NCBI GenBank assembly: GCA_033961575.1
Contig: CM066740.1
Span: 17,831,501 to 17,895,500 of the forward strand
Source of the DNA: Aselliscus stoliczkanus
Taxonomy: Eukaryota > Chordata > Mammalia > Chiroptera > Hipposideridae
Direction of reading: 5' to 3'
Length of the DNA stretch: 64,000 nt
Shown here: positions 1-9,799 of the stretch, piece by piece
Position numbering within the stretch: the stretch's first letter is position 1
Layout: every line of letters starts with the position of its first letter
Made by a program: the position numbers and the translations under genes
Notes under the pieces: model-generated
The model's database searches: none
Seen by the model: only the letters and a program-made list of their open reading frames with translations
Told to the model about the DNA's origin: nothing

Positions 1-19
1 ACTCTTGAAATGCTTTCTT

Positions 20-471
20 TTTTTTGTTTGTTTGTTTTAAAGATTTTATTGGGGAATTGGCGGAGGGGAACAGCGTTGGGGAATCGGGGAAGGGGAATAG
101 ACAAGTTGGTGTCTTTTTGTTCTTCAGTTTAGTTGCGGAGGATGTTGCTTCACTGTTGGTATCGTCATTGCACTCTTCCCGGATGAGGCAGATCGGTCAC
201 TGGCCTCTGGATGGTCGCTCACCGCGGCTATTGGCAGCTCACGCTTGGCTGCCAGCCGCTCACGCTGGCTGCCAGCCACTCACTGTAGCCTATGGCAGCC
301 CACTGCAGTAGGGGCTGCAGCCCACACCATCACCGGGGCTCGCACAGCCCAGCTCCAGGTGGAGCTGTTGTTAGCTGTAGAGGGCAGTGTCACTGGCCCT
401 CATGTGGGATCCGAACCGGGGCCGCTGGCATCCCAAAACCAGCACTTAACCAATGCGCCACTCGGCTGGCC
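20..471 (-). mobile_element. Composite tRNA-derived SINE (long type)
   Basis: On the minus strand it starts with a tRNA-like head (GGCCAGCCGAGTGGCGCATTGG region), then GAGGGCCAGTGACACTGCCC, a GC-rich middle, and a 3' end reading CCCCAATAAAATCTTT followed by poly(A), seen here as poly(T) near 20-38. It is flanked by a 16-bp direct repeat, CTTGAAATGCTTTCTT (4-19 and 472-487), which fits target-primed insertion. Closely related copies sit at 57.34 and 60.91 kb. The 3' AATAAAATCTTT end recalls SINEs of pteropodid and rhinolophoid bats, from memory. Confidence 0.85.
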
Positions 472-487
472 CTTGAAATGCTTTCTT

Positions 488-847
488 ATAGTAACTCACT
501 AGAAGTTAACTAAAATTAGTTTGGCCTGGAAGACAACAGGGAAATGTAATGATAATATATTTTATTTTCTAAAGCAATCGGATTATAGTACTTTTTTGTT
601 TTTTGGCAAATTTTCTTTAATGGTATTTAAGATGTGACTTAAATCCTTTTCCTCTAGAAATCATGATGAATCATACTCTATTTTACTTTACATTCCAGAA
701 ATAAGCAGTTTGGGGTCCCAAGACAAATTGTTTTAAGGTTTCAATTACTAAGTTTTCTTTAGGATTTGATAATTTTTAAATATTTCTATCTTATAGGTCT
801 TACCATGGTATTTATTTTCTAGTTTTTGTTTTATCAGCTTTAACATT
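488..847. other. AT-rich intergenic stretch
   Basis: About 360 bases of AT-rich sequence between the first SINE and the mariner cluster. I see no recognisable gene, RNA or repeat. Confidence 0.6.
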
Positions 848-1385
848 GGTGTGATCAAACAATACAATGAATGTTTAAATAAAAATATTATAGTAAAAGA
901 CCCATTGCCATTAATCCCCCTCAAAGTACTCCCCTGTTGCTTCAAACACGCTTATCCCATCGTTCTGAAGCCGTTCTGGAAGTCCTCTTTCATGAGTGTC
1001 TTTACTTCATTCTCCATCATGACAATGCTCTGTGTCACACATTGCTTCTGGTATGGCAATTTCTGTCAAATAAAAACATTACGGTGTGTCCTCATCCACC
1101 TTATTCACCGGATCTGGTACCATGCAAATTCTGGCTTTTCCCTAAAGTCAAAATGACCATGAAAGGTAAAAGTTTTGAATTGATTTAGGACACCCAAGCA
1201 GCCACGACAGTACAACTAAAGACACTCACGAAAGAGGACTTCCAGAACTTCTTCAGAAAGTGGCATGAACAATGAGATAAGTGTGTTCAAAGTGGGGGAA
1301 TATTTGAGGAGGATTAATGGCAATGTGTATTTTGCTGTAATAATTTTTTAAAATTTAAACATTTACCCTATTGTTGGATCACACC
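848..1385 (+). mobile_element. Fold-back (inverted-duplicated) mariner relic
   Basis: The ends read GGTGTGATC and GATCACACC, and the inverted similarity continues inward for about 160 bases. The left arm is about 848-1004 and the right arm about 1217-1385. For example, CATTGCCATTAATCC at 903-917 is the reverse complement of 1310-1324, and TTCTGGAAGTCCTCTTTC at 974-991 mirrors the right arm near 1229-1246. The roughly 210-bp centre carries sense transposase sequence. The left arm is thus an antisense copy of the transposase 3' end. This differs from a normal mariner, whose terminal repeats are about 30 bp. Confidence 0.7.
1015..1275 (+). pseudogene. mariner transposase C-terminal fragment
   Basis: Reading the frame that starts CAT CAT GAC AAT gives HHDNALCHT, then CPHPPYSPDLVPCKFWLFPK, an in-frame TAG near 1186, and then TKEDFQNFFRKWHEQ and TGA. 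The HxDN and HPPYSPDL motifs are typical of the mariner DD34D catalytic core. Thirty-four residues after the second aspartate the expected third aspartate is lysine (CKF), so the active site is lost. The N-terminal half, including the first catalytic aspartate, is missing. It belongs to a different mariner subfamily from the neighbour at 1400-2811, because both the protein and the terminal repeats differ. Confidence 0.75.
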
Positions 1386-1589
1386 TCATATTTATGGTAT
1401 TGGGTTGTCAGAAAAGTCATGACACATGTTTGCAACAGATGGCACTAGTTCATTTTGGAAGTCCTAGAGTCATTTGCATCTAGTTATTGCTATGTCATTT
1501 GACAGCTGACAGTTCTAGCTTCATGCTAAAAAAAAATTGAGCGATTTGGTTGAGTTTTTCGAGATTTTACAACAAGTTGAAGATGGAAG

Positions 1590-2736
1590 ATGAAACTGCA
1601 TTTTACCCATATTTTACTATTTTACATCCATAAAGGGAAGAACAGGTGTCAAACTTGTGACAAGGTGCATAAAGTTTATGGTGACAATGCTCTACAAGAA
1701 TGTCAGTGCCAGGGCCGGCTGAGTGGCGCAGTGATTAAGCGCTGGCTTTGGAAGCCAGCAGCCCCGGTTCGGTCCCACATATGAGGGCCAGTGACACTGC
1801 CCTCAAAAAAAAAAAAAAAAAAAAGAATGTCAGTGCCAACAATGGTTCATGAAATTCTATGCTGGTGATTTTTATCTCAATGATGCTCCTCGGTCAGGGA
1901 GGCCCACTGAGATTGATGACGACAAAATAAAGGCATTGATCGAGTCAAACCCACGTTATGCGACACGAGAGATTGCAGAAACATTGAACATCCATCGTTT
2001 AAGTGTTCACTAACACCTGAAGAAGCTGGGATAGGTAAGCAAGCTCGATATTTAGGTTCCGCATGAACTCAAAGAAGTTCATTTGACGGCGCATATAAAC
2101 ATCTGAAATATGCTCATTAAAAATGAGGAAAACGATCCTTTTTTGAAGCGACTGATAACTGGTGATGGGAAGTGGATTGTTGACAACAATGTGGTGGGCA
2201 AATGGTCTTGGTCCCGATATGATGATTCACCTCAAATTACATCGAAAGCAGACATTCATCAGAGGAAGGTTAAGCTCTCAGTGTGGTGGGATTTAAAAGG
2301 TGTTGTGTTTTTCAAGGTCCTACCAAGGAACCCAACAATCAATTCAAATGTGTACTGTTGGCAATTAGACAGTTTGAATGAATCCATCATCCAGAAACGT
2401 CCAGAGCTTGTTAATTGTAAAGGAGTTGTGTTCCATCGCGACAATGCGAGACCACACACAAGTTTGATCACCTGTCAAAAATTATTGGAGCTTGGATGGG
2501 ATGTGTTGTCACACCCACCATACTCGCCTGACCTTGTGCAGTCAGACTTCCACTTGTTCTGTGCTGTTCAAAACTCCTTGCATGGTATAACGTTCAATTC
2601 AGATGAGGCTGTAAATCAGCACCTTGTTCAGTTTTTCCCAAATACAAACAGGTCCTTCTATGAACGAGGAATTATGAAGCTCACTGAAAGATGGCAAAAG
2701 GTTATCGAACAAAATGGGCAATATATCTTTGATTGA
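1590..2736 (+). pseudogene. mariner transposase (DD34D), disabled by stops and a SINE
   Basis: If the SINE and one target-site copy are ignored, one reading frame runs from about 1590 to 2736. It is broken only by four stop codons: TAA 2011, TAG 2032, TAG 2053 and TGA 2104. The first part has the helix-turn-helix region with SGRPTEIDDDKIKALI and a TREIAETLNI-like stretch. From 2110 a 208-residue open stretch spans the catalytic domain. Asp19 lies in TGDGKW (the family usually has TGDEKW), Asp111 in HRDNARPH and Asp146 in SDFHLF, with exactly 34 residues between the last two. The frame ends EQNGQYIFD and TGA. A full-length enzyme cannot be made, although the catalytic half remains open. All three catalytic aspartates are kept; the Glu after the first is Gly. 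Confidence 0.88.
1712..1822 (+). mobile_element. Short tRNA-derived SINE inside the mariner
   Basis: Begins GGGCCGGCTGAGTGGCGCAG, carries the B-box-like GGTTCGGTCCCACATATGAG and ends in poly(A). It is flanked by the 16-bp duplication AAGAATGTCAGTGCCA (1696-1711 and 1823-1838). It is therefore younger than the mariner, and removing it restores the transposase frame. Confidence 0.95.
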
Positions 2737-2811
2737 CATTTGTTCTTTATATAAATAAATGACCTTTGAAAAACATAGACAAAATATATCATGACTTTTC
2801 TAACAATCCAA

Positions 2812-4169
2812 AATATTTATAGCTGTCTACTTCTAGGTAGTAATAATATTTATTAGAATGTAAGAAAATTATATTCTCCTAATTTTTCTTCCAATATATT
2901 ATAAAAAAATTTTAAATTGTACAGAAATGTTGACTCCTAGAATCAATTATTAATATTTTGCCATGTTCTCTTTATATACATCACATATATAAATTATGTT
3001 TCTTGTATTTTTAGCTCTCTTTTATGTTTGTGGTCTTCTTTCATTAATTTGTCCTTCAACAAATATTTATTACATAGCAATTAATTCTACTAGTTGGTAT
3101 CTTCTTTTGCCCCTGTTCATTATTTGAGCTAATAGGTTTTATTATTATTATATATTTTTTTGCAGAATCAACCATTGGTGTCATTAATTTTATTTTTCCA
3201 TTCCCTTAGTATGTGTTTATTTTTAGTTCTATTATTTCTCTTTTCCTACTTCTCTTGACTTGCTATTTAGTTTGCTTTGTCTCAAACTAAGTAGGAACTC
3301 TGCTGATGTTTCCTTGTTTTCCCCTTAGAACTAGAAATCTTTAAAACAATACAATTTTCCTTAATGTTGTGCTTTTGTAATACTTCATAAATTTTGACAT
3401 AATATATATGTATGTTGTATTACTTTGTAATTTAGCTAAACATCAGGAAAGCTTATAGAAATATACTTCTATTTGGACATCTTTAAGTTCTATTTTGGTC
3501 ATACTTAGTTTTGTTGTGACCTGAGTACATGGTGTGTAGAATTTCTGCTCTTGTGCATTTCCCAATCATTTCATTGTTTCCCAAAATATGGTTGCCTTTT
3601 GTGAAAAATTCACAACTTGAAGGAAATGTATATTTTCTTACCTTACCATTAAGTTTTTTATGGAGTTATTACTACATTATTTATTATTTCATTCAACTTT
3701 TAATGTTTAAGATTGTCTGTGTATGTCTTATCATATGCTGGTAATGGACTGTTGAGATTTTAAGTTATATTTGTAGTTCCATTTTTTAATGCATTTCTGG
3801 CACTTTCAAGAGGTTTTCTCTTTTTAATGTCTTATACAATCATATTGGGAACTTCTTTACTTCATAATGTTTTTGCTAAGAAATCTTACTATCATGTTAG
3901 CACTCCCTACTTTTCTTGTATCAAAAAAATTCAAATTGATTACAATTTAGATGATCCTAATTTTTAGCTCTTCTCTCTCTATATATTTTTAAGATGCTCC
4001 TTGAAGGCATCAGATTTGTTGTATTTCTTTTTACTTCAGATATTTATCTTTTTTTAAAGGAAATTTAGCCAAATCACATTTCTTATTTTGATCCATTTCT
4101 CTGCATTCACATTTTTCCATCTCTATATAAGCTTAAATATTGTTGCTTTGTTGCCATACATTTCTTAAA
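2812..4169. other. AT-rich stretch, possibly degraded L1
   Basis: No gene seen. Composition and runs of short TTT-rich phrases resemble antisense L1 ORF2, but I cannot place it firmly. It continues into clearer L1 sequence after about 4170. Confidence 0.35.
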
Positions 4170-5514
4170 TGAAAACTGAACAAGTTTTCTTGTGCCTCTT
4201 TAGAATCTACCCCTTCCTCCAATTCCATCCCTAGGGGATCACTGATCTGCTTTTTTGCCATGAAAAAATTATATAAATGGAATCATAAAGTACATACTTT
4301 TTTTTAGCCTGGCATGTTTCATTCAGCATAATTTTCTAGAGATTCATCCATGTTATGCTGTGAATTAATATTTGTCCTTTTTGTAGTTATGATAGTTAAC
4401 TAGCATTCCAATGTAAGGATAGACCAAGTTTGTTTATCCATTTGCTTGATGGACATTTGGGCTGTTTCCAGTTTTGGGATATTACAAATAAAGCTGAAAT
4501 GAACATTTGTGCATAAGTTTTTTTGTGGACATATATTTTAATTTCTCTTGGATATGTACCTAAGTGTGTCTTCATCTGTTTGGGCTGTTATAAAATGCCA
4601 CCAACTGGGTAGTTTATAAAGAACAGAAATTTATTTCTCACAATCCTGGAGGCTGAAGGTCTGAGAGATCGGTCCCAGCATGGTTGGGTGAGGGGCCATG
4701 TTCAGGGTCACAGACTTCTTATTGTGTCCTTACATGACGGAAGAGGCTAAGGAGCTCTGTGGTATCTGTTTTATAATAACACTAATCCCATTCATGAGGG
4801 CTCTCTTCTCATGACCTAGCACCTCCCAAAGGCCCACCTCCTAAGGCTGTCACCTCGAGCATTAAGATTTCAGCATATGAATTTGGTGCATGGGGACACC
4901 AGCATTCAGACCATAGCAGAGCAGTATTTCTGGGTTGTGTGATAACTCTATGTGTAACCTTGAAGAAATCACCAAACTGTTTTCTACAGTGGCTGCACCA
5001 TTTTACATACCCTTCCGTAGTTTATGAGGATTGCAATTTCTTCACCTCCTTACAATTAATTGCTATTACCTGTCTTTTTTATTCTAGCCATGCTAGTATG
5101 TGTGAAGTGGTATCTTATGATGATTTTGATTTGCATTTTTCTAATGACAATGATATCTAGCATCTTTTTGTGTGTTTTTTAGTCATTTACGTACCTTCTT
5201 AGTTGTTGAAGTACAGTTTATCATTTTTCCTTTTATGATCTCTGTTTGAGTGTTTCTATCTAAGAAACTTTTTTTATCCTGAGGTCACAAAGATTTTTCT
5301 CCTTTGTTTTCTTCTAGACACTTTGTAGTTTTAGGTTTGTCTATGATCCAATTTAACTTAATTTTTGTGTATGATTTGCAAAAACAGTTGATGTATATTT
5401 TTCCCCACATAGATATACAATTGTTCTGGCATCATTTGTTGAAAAGATTTTTCTTTTCCCATTAAATCGCCTTGGCATTTTTCAAATTAGTTAACCATGT
5501 ATGTATGGACCTAT
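4170..5514 (-). mobile_element. L1 fragment (antisense), split by MLT1
   Basis: Phrases such as TTTCATTCAGCATAATTTTCT and GGCTGTTTCCAGTTTTGGGA on the + strand are the reverse of common L1 3' sequence. They resume after the MLT1 insert with CAAACTGTTTTCTACAGTGG. Similarity continues to the tandem duplication at 5515. Confidence 0.7.
4567..4918 (-). mobile_element. MLT1-type LTR (ERVL-MaLR), antisense
   Basis: Contains GTAGTTTATAAAGAACAGAA, ATTTATTTCTCACAATCCTG and CTAATCCCATTCATGAGGGC, the reverse complement of the MLT1 LTR as I recall it. It interrupts L1-like sequence on both sides. It is an old non-coding LTR with no retroviral genes nearby. A second antisense copy is at 58.47 kb. Confidence 0.75.
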
Positions 5515-5634
5515 TAATTGTATTTTGTTCTATCAGTCTATATGTCTATTTTATTTATTTATTTATTTATTTAGCCAAACTGTCTTGATTACTGTCTCTA
5601 ATTGTATTCTGTTCTATCAGTCTATATGTCTATT

Positions 5635-5673
<39 letters not shown>

Positions 5674-5698
5674 GCCAAACTGTCTTGATTACTGTCTC
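5515..5698. repeat. Tandem duplication, 84- and 100-bp units
   Basis: The segment from TAATTGTATT to GATTACTGTCTC occurs twice in a row (5515-5598 and 5599-5698). The second unit is 16 bases longer because its internal TTTA microsatellite has four extra repeats. The unit lies in L1-like sequence. Confidence 0.9.
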
Positions 5699-5702
5699 TG
5701 GG

Positions 5703-5840
5703 CTTCTCAATCTCAGCACTGTTGAAATTTTTGTGCCAATGATTCTTTGTTAAAGAGGTGAGAGCATTGCACCTCTTGTGCATTGTAGGAAGTTTAGCAG
5801 CATTCCTAGTCTCTATTCAGTGGTCCACATCTGTTGTAGA
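5703..5840 (-). mobile_element. MER5A-like hAT fragment
   Basis: TCTCAGCACTGTTGAAATTT followed by CATTGTAGGAAGTTTAGCAG matches the reverse of the MER5A non-autonomous hAT-Charlie element as remembered. It sits between L1 pieces. Confidence 0.6.
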
Positions 5841-6437
5841 CAGCATATAGCTGCGTCATGTTCTTTTATCCACTCTGCCTATCTTTGTTTTCTAATTGCT
5901 GTGCTTGCACTATTTACATTTAATATAATATAATTATTGATATGTTGGGGCCTAATTCTGCCATCCTAATGTTTTTCTATTAATTACTTCTGTTTTTGTT
6001 TATTTGTTTTCTTTTTTCTGGGTTGCTTAAACATTATTTTATAGTTCATAACATTTTAAAAGTTCCATGTCTTTCAAACGGATTTGTATCTTTTTATTTA
6101 TTTATTTATTTTTTGAGGACAGTGTCCCTGGCCCTCGGATGTGCGATCCGAACTGGGGTCGCTGTCTTCTCAAGCTAGAGCTTAACCACCGTGCCACTTA
6201 GCCAGCCCTGTATCTTTTTACTTAAAGTATGCCTTTTGGCAACATACAGTTGGTCCTGTTTTTTTATCCACTCTGATAATATTTGCCTTTTAAATTATGT
6301 GTTTAGATCATTAACCTGATGTAATTATTGATATGGTTTAATTTAGGTCTACCATATCATCATCTCATCATTTGTCCCATTTTTTGTTCTTCTGTCCCAT
6401 TTTTTTGCTTAAAGTTTTTTTTCTTAGTATCCCATTT
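5841..6437 (-). mobile_element. L1 ORF2 fragments (antisense), interrupted by a SINE
   Basis: Two pieces (about 5841-6084 and 6224-6437) contain ACAGCATATAGCTGCG / ACATACAGTTGGTCCTG and TTTTATCCACTCTGCC / TTTTATCCACTCTGATAA. Both correspond to the same antisense L1 ORF2 region. They are therefore two overlapping L1 copies rather than one continuous copy. Confidence 0.65.
6101..6208 (-). mobile_element. Short tRNA-derived SINE
   Basis: Reverse-oriented copy with GAGGACAGTGTCCCTGGCCC and GCCACTTAGCCAGCCC. It is flanked by an imperfect repeat of TGTATCTTTTTATTTA (about 6085 and 6209). It is more diverged than most copies here. Confidence 0.85.
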
Positions 6438-6439
6438 TA

Positions 6440-6518
6440 TTGGGTTGTCAGAAAAGTCATGACGCATTTCTGCAATGAAAAACAGAAAAAATACGTCATG
6501 ACTTTTCTGACAGCCCAA
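6440..6518. mobile_element. 79-bp mariner-derived MITE
   Basis: The ends read TTGGGTTGTCAGAAAAGTCA and, inverted, TGACTTTTCTGACAGCCCAA. It is bounded by TA on both sides (6438-6439 and 6519-6520). The inverted repeats are about 24 bp and match the mariner at 1400-2811. The 30-base centre has no coding sequence. It fits an internal-deletion derivative of that family. Confidence 0.92.
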
Positions 6519-6604
6519 TAATTTATCTGTTGGCATTTTATCTCTACCTCTTTGTATTGTTATTTTTATGGTTGCTCTGGAATTAAGCAGATTCTGTCTT
6601 TTCT

Positions 6605-7280
6605 TTTTTTTTTTTTGAGATTTTATTGGGGAATTAGGGGAGGGGAACAGTGTTGGGGAATTGGGGGAGGGGACCAGCCAAGTTGTTGTTCTTCAGTCTT
6701 CGTTGTGGAGGGCTCCAGTCGCCATCTGGCTGTCTGTTGGCAGCTCATGGCCTCTAAGCTCAAGGTGCTGTGTTCAATCTTAGTTGCGGGTGGGTGTAGC
6801 CACCATCCCATATGGGAGTCGAACCAGAAGCCTTGTTGTTAAGAGCGCATGCTGTATCCACTGAACCATCCGGGCGGCAGCTCAGCTCCAGGTGCCGAGT
6901 TCAATCTTTAGTTGTAGGTGGGCATAACCCACCATTGAACAGGCAATCTTGAAGGGCCAGCCGAGTGGCTCAGTTGGTTAACAGCTCGCTCAAGAGTGCA
7001 AGCTGAGCTCTGATCAGCGGAGGTTCAATGCCAGCCCGAGCTGAGTTGCCGTTGAGCTGCCAACAGGTGGCAGGATAGCTCAGCTAAAAACCAAAAAAGA
7101 AAAAGAACAGGCAATCTTGTTGTTACACCAACCGACCCATCCTGCCACCTGTTGGTAGCTCAGTGACAGCTCAGCTAGGCACAGGGTTCACTGGTCCATG
7201 TGGGAATTGAACCAGTGGCCCTGTTGCTCAAAGCTCACGCTCTAAACCAACTCTTAACCAACTAAGCCTCTTGGCCAGCC
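6605..7280 (-). mobile_element. Composite SINE (second long type) with a nested SINE
   Basis: Opens with poly(T) and GAGATTTTATTGGGG, the reverse of the CCCCAATAAAATCTC end. It has two tRNA-like modules (GGGAGTCGAACCAG and GTGGGAATTGAACCAGTGG) and closes with CTTGGCCAGCCC. The target duplication is CAGATTCTRTCTTTTC (6589 and 7281). Another SINE interrupts it at 6952. Confidence 0.85.
6952..7104 (+). mobile_element. Nested SINE, GCTCGCTCAAGAG type
   Basis: Starts GGGCCAGCCGAGTGGCTCAG, contains AACAGCTCGCTCAAGAGTGC, ends in A-rich sequence, and is flanked by GAACAGGCAATCTTG (6937-6951 and 7105-7119). Same subfamily as 17526-17679 and 28000-28150. Confidence 0.92.
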
Positions 7281-7296
7281 CAGATTCTATCTTTTC

Positions 7297-8592
7297 AATA
7301 TAGAGGGTTAAAAGCTATCCCAGAAGCCCATCTAGCAAATATCTATTTACATTTTTTTGGCTAAAACAGGATCTTATCTCTACCTTTATAGCAATCATTG
7401 TCCACAGTTAGTGACTGGGTTAGACAAATTAAGATTCGTATTCTGGAAAGAGAGGAAAAATCCACCTAGACGGAGATGGATTTTCTGTCTGCTACCTGAA
7501 TAAACTGGTGTTTGTTAGTAGGAAAGAAGGAGGAATGAGCATAGGCTGAACAATCAGGGTCTGCCACAGTAATTAATCTTATCTAATATAGTTAGTTGGC
7601 CAAATTTTTAACCTTTTTTTTTATTAAAAATTTATTCTACCAACTACAGAAAACTATTCCTTTCAAAAAATTACATGAAGCCTAGCTTTTAGTGTTTGTT
7701 GCCCCTATACTTCCTATTCCTACTTTGTTGTTTATTGTGCTAGGAGTGCTCTTTAGAATACACTTTGAAAGTTTGTATAAAACTAGCCTGTGGTAGATAA
7801 TGATTATGACCTATTAGTGAGTGAATGAATAATGAATGAATGCATAGAAGTACTATTTTCCTACTACGAAAATGAAATTTGATAAGAGATCAGTTCAATT
7901 TTATTCTATCAGAATTTCTCCCAATGATATTATTTTGCCATTAAGGAGGCAATCATAATTAAAACAAAAGCAAAGCAAAACAGGAAAAGCTTAATTTGTA
8001 CCATTGGGTTGTTTCCTTCCCCATTTTAAAAAGAAGGTAGGTGTCATAAACAATTTTACTTATAATTTTGTTTCAAAAGGTCTAAGTAGTATTTTGAGTC
8101 TCTTTTACTCAATGTGTTTTAGTACAGTATCAATACACTTGGGAAAATATGCTTAATTAGGGGAAAAAAGAATTGGCTTTTGCAAAGTTTAATTAAATAT
8201 AAAATGTTTGGCTTGTGAAAACCAGGCCTGTGATTTTGAAAACGTATTTCCTACTTTCTTCTCTAATGGGAGCTTACAGCTCTTTGTTAATTATGATTGA
8301 ATTATAAGTTCTCTAGGGCAGAGATTGTGTTTTCTATCTCAGGGCCTTGTGTGTGCAGACAGACAGGTTATTCGGCGTTTTGATGATTCATAGTTTAATA
8401 AATGCATACCCAGGCATTATCTTATTGCATTTCCTTCATCTTCCAAGGAGGTAGTCAAGGAAAATTTTTCTATTTTTATGGATAAGGCCTCCCCCGTGCT
8501 GGAGTTGGGCCCATACAATTCTCCTGGAGACTCTCCTGCTACCTAAATGTTTCCTGGAGGGCCAACGTGGGCAGGTTGAGTAGGAAATCATT
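7297..8592. other. Intergenic, no recognised feature
   Basis: About 1.3 kb of AT-rich sequence with no gene, RNA or young repeat that I can identify. A weak L2-like phrase occurs near 8310-8350. Confidence 0.5.
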
Positions 8593-8700
8593 TATTGTGC
8601 AGAGTGGTCCCATTTAGCATCCGTGGACCTCACCCACATAGTGCCAGCACTGTCCCCCAGTCATTGTGACATCCAGAAGTGCCCACCCACGTGATCGGAT
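8593..8700 (-). mobile_element. MER5A-like hAT fragment
   Basis: TTTAGCATCCGTGGACCTCA followed by ATAGTGCCAGCACTGTCCCC and ATTGTGACATCCAGAAGTG resembles the reverse of MER5A. Old and diverged. Confidence 0.5.
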
Positions 8701-9019
8701 GCCTCCTGGGAAGTGGTACTGTACCCTTGCTCTCCACCATGCTGCCTCTCTACTGTCATAAATGGCAGGACTTATAACCACAATGAATAAAAATAGTCTG
8801 GACAAAGCATTTTGAACATCTTTGACCAAACACATAAACCCTGTTGTATGCAAGGCTGCTCTAGAACACAGGAGGAAATGTTTAGGGGGGATAAAGGAGT
8901 ATTGGGAATCCCTGGAGCAAGAGGAGTGCCAATGCTCAGAAAAGGAGCTGCCAGTTGTGGCAGAAGACTTGTCCCCAAATAATGGTGACGACAACATTGG
9001 TAATGCCAATGTGGAGTTA

Positions 9020-9135
9020 TTGCTTTGTAGTAGGCGTCATGTTAAGCCACTTACATGCATTATCTCCTATAATTCTCACAACAGCGCTAAGCAGTTGTTA
9101 CCGTTATCCTCATGTTATAGATTAGTGAACTGCCA
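9020..9135 (+). mobile_element. MIR SINE fragment
   Basis: TTAAGCCACTTACATGCATT and ATTCTCACAACAGCGCTAAG match the MIR phrases around the Pol III-derived core and the CCTCACAACAACC region. Confidence 0.55.
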
Positions 9136-9179
9136 TCATCCCTTGCCGCAGTCATTACTATAACCTCTGTTCTGCTTCC

Positions 9180-9790
9180 ATGGTAACCCCCAGATAGACC
9201 ATTCTCTACTAAGTGAACCTGAGCCACTTCCATAACATGAAATTAGATCATATCGTTACTCTGCTAAAACTCTTCAACTGTTTCCTGTCACTGAATAAAA
9301 CCGGAAGTCCCACAGTGGCCCACAGGTCACGGATGCCCTTGGCCCCACACACCTCCTCGACCTCATCTTCTACTCTGCCTCACGCTGACTTTACTCTAGC
9401 CACACGGGTTCCTTGCCATTCTTGGGACAGGCCAAGCTGGCTCCCATCTGTAGCCACTGTTCTCTCCCCAGAGATACTGCTCACTCTCTTACTCCCATTA
9501 GTCTCTGATCCAACCTCACTGCTCAGAGAGCCCTTTCCTGATGGGTCTATCTAAAATAGCCTCCTTTCTTTTCTCTCTTCCCTTCTCCCTGCTTTACTTT
9601 GCTTCACAGCACTTAATGCCACCTGACTTCATATTAAATGCCTCCTTATCCACCTGTTCATTGTTTCGCACTTCATAAGAATGAGCGCTTAGTAAGTGGG
9701 GGCTTTGTCTTGTTCAGCCCTTAGAAAGCTGCTTGGCGTAGAGTGACTCGATATTTATTGATGAATACATGTGGCTGAGAGAAGTCAATA
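9180..9790 (+). mobile_element. L2 LINE 3' region
   Basis: CTCTGCTAAAACTCTTCAAC, CTCAGAGAGCCCTTTCCTGA and the TTGCTTCACAGCACTTAATG region are recognisable L2 3' phrases, ending near GATATTTATTGATGAATACA. The 113-residue open frame here is incidental. Confidence 0.65.
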
Positions 9791-9799
9791 CGCGATGTT

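Larger units (their letters stand above)
1400..2811 (+). mobile_element. Near full-length mariner element
   Basis: The terminal inverted repeats are TTGGGTTGTCAGAAAAGTCA at the left and, at the right, a matching TGACTTTTCTAACAATCCAA. A TA dinucleotide precedes the left end (1398-1399); the right-hand TA is degraded. After removing the SINE insertion and its duplicated target (about 127 bp) the element is about 1.29 kb, the usual size for mariner. It contains a transposase frame from about 1590 to 2736. The 79-bp copy at 6440 has nearly the same ends. Confidence 0.9.

Noticed and set aside
1590..1784. 64-codon frame as an independent gene
   Set aside because: It is the mariner transposase start running into a SINE.
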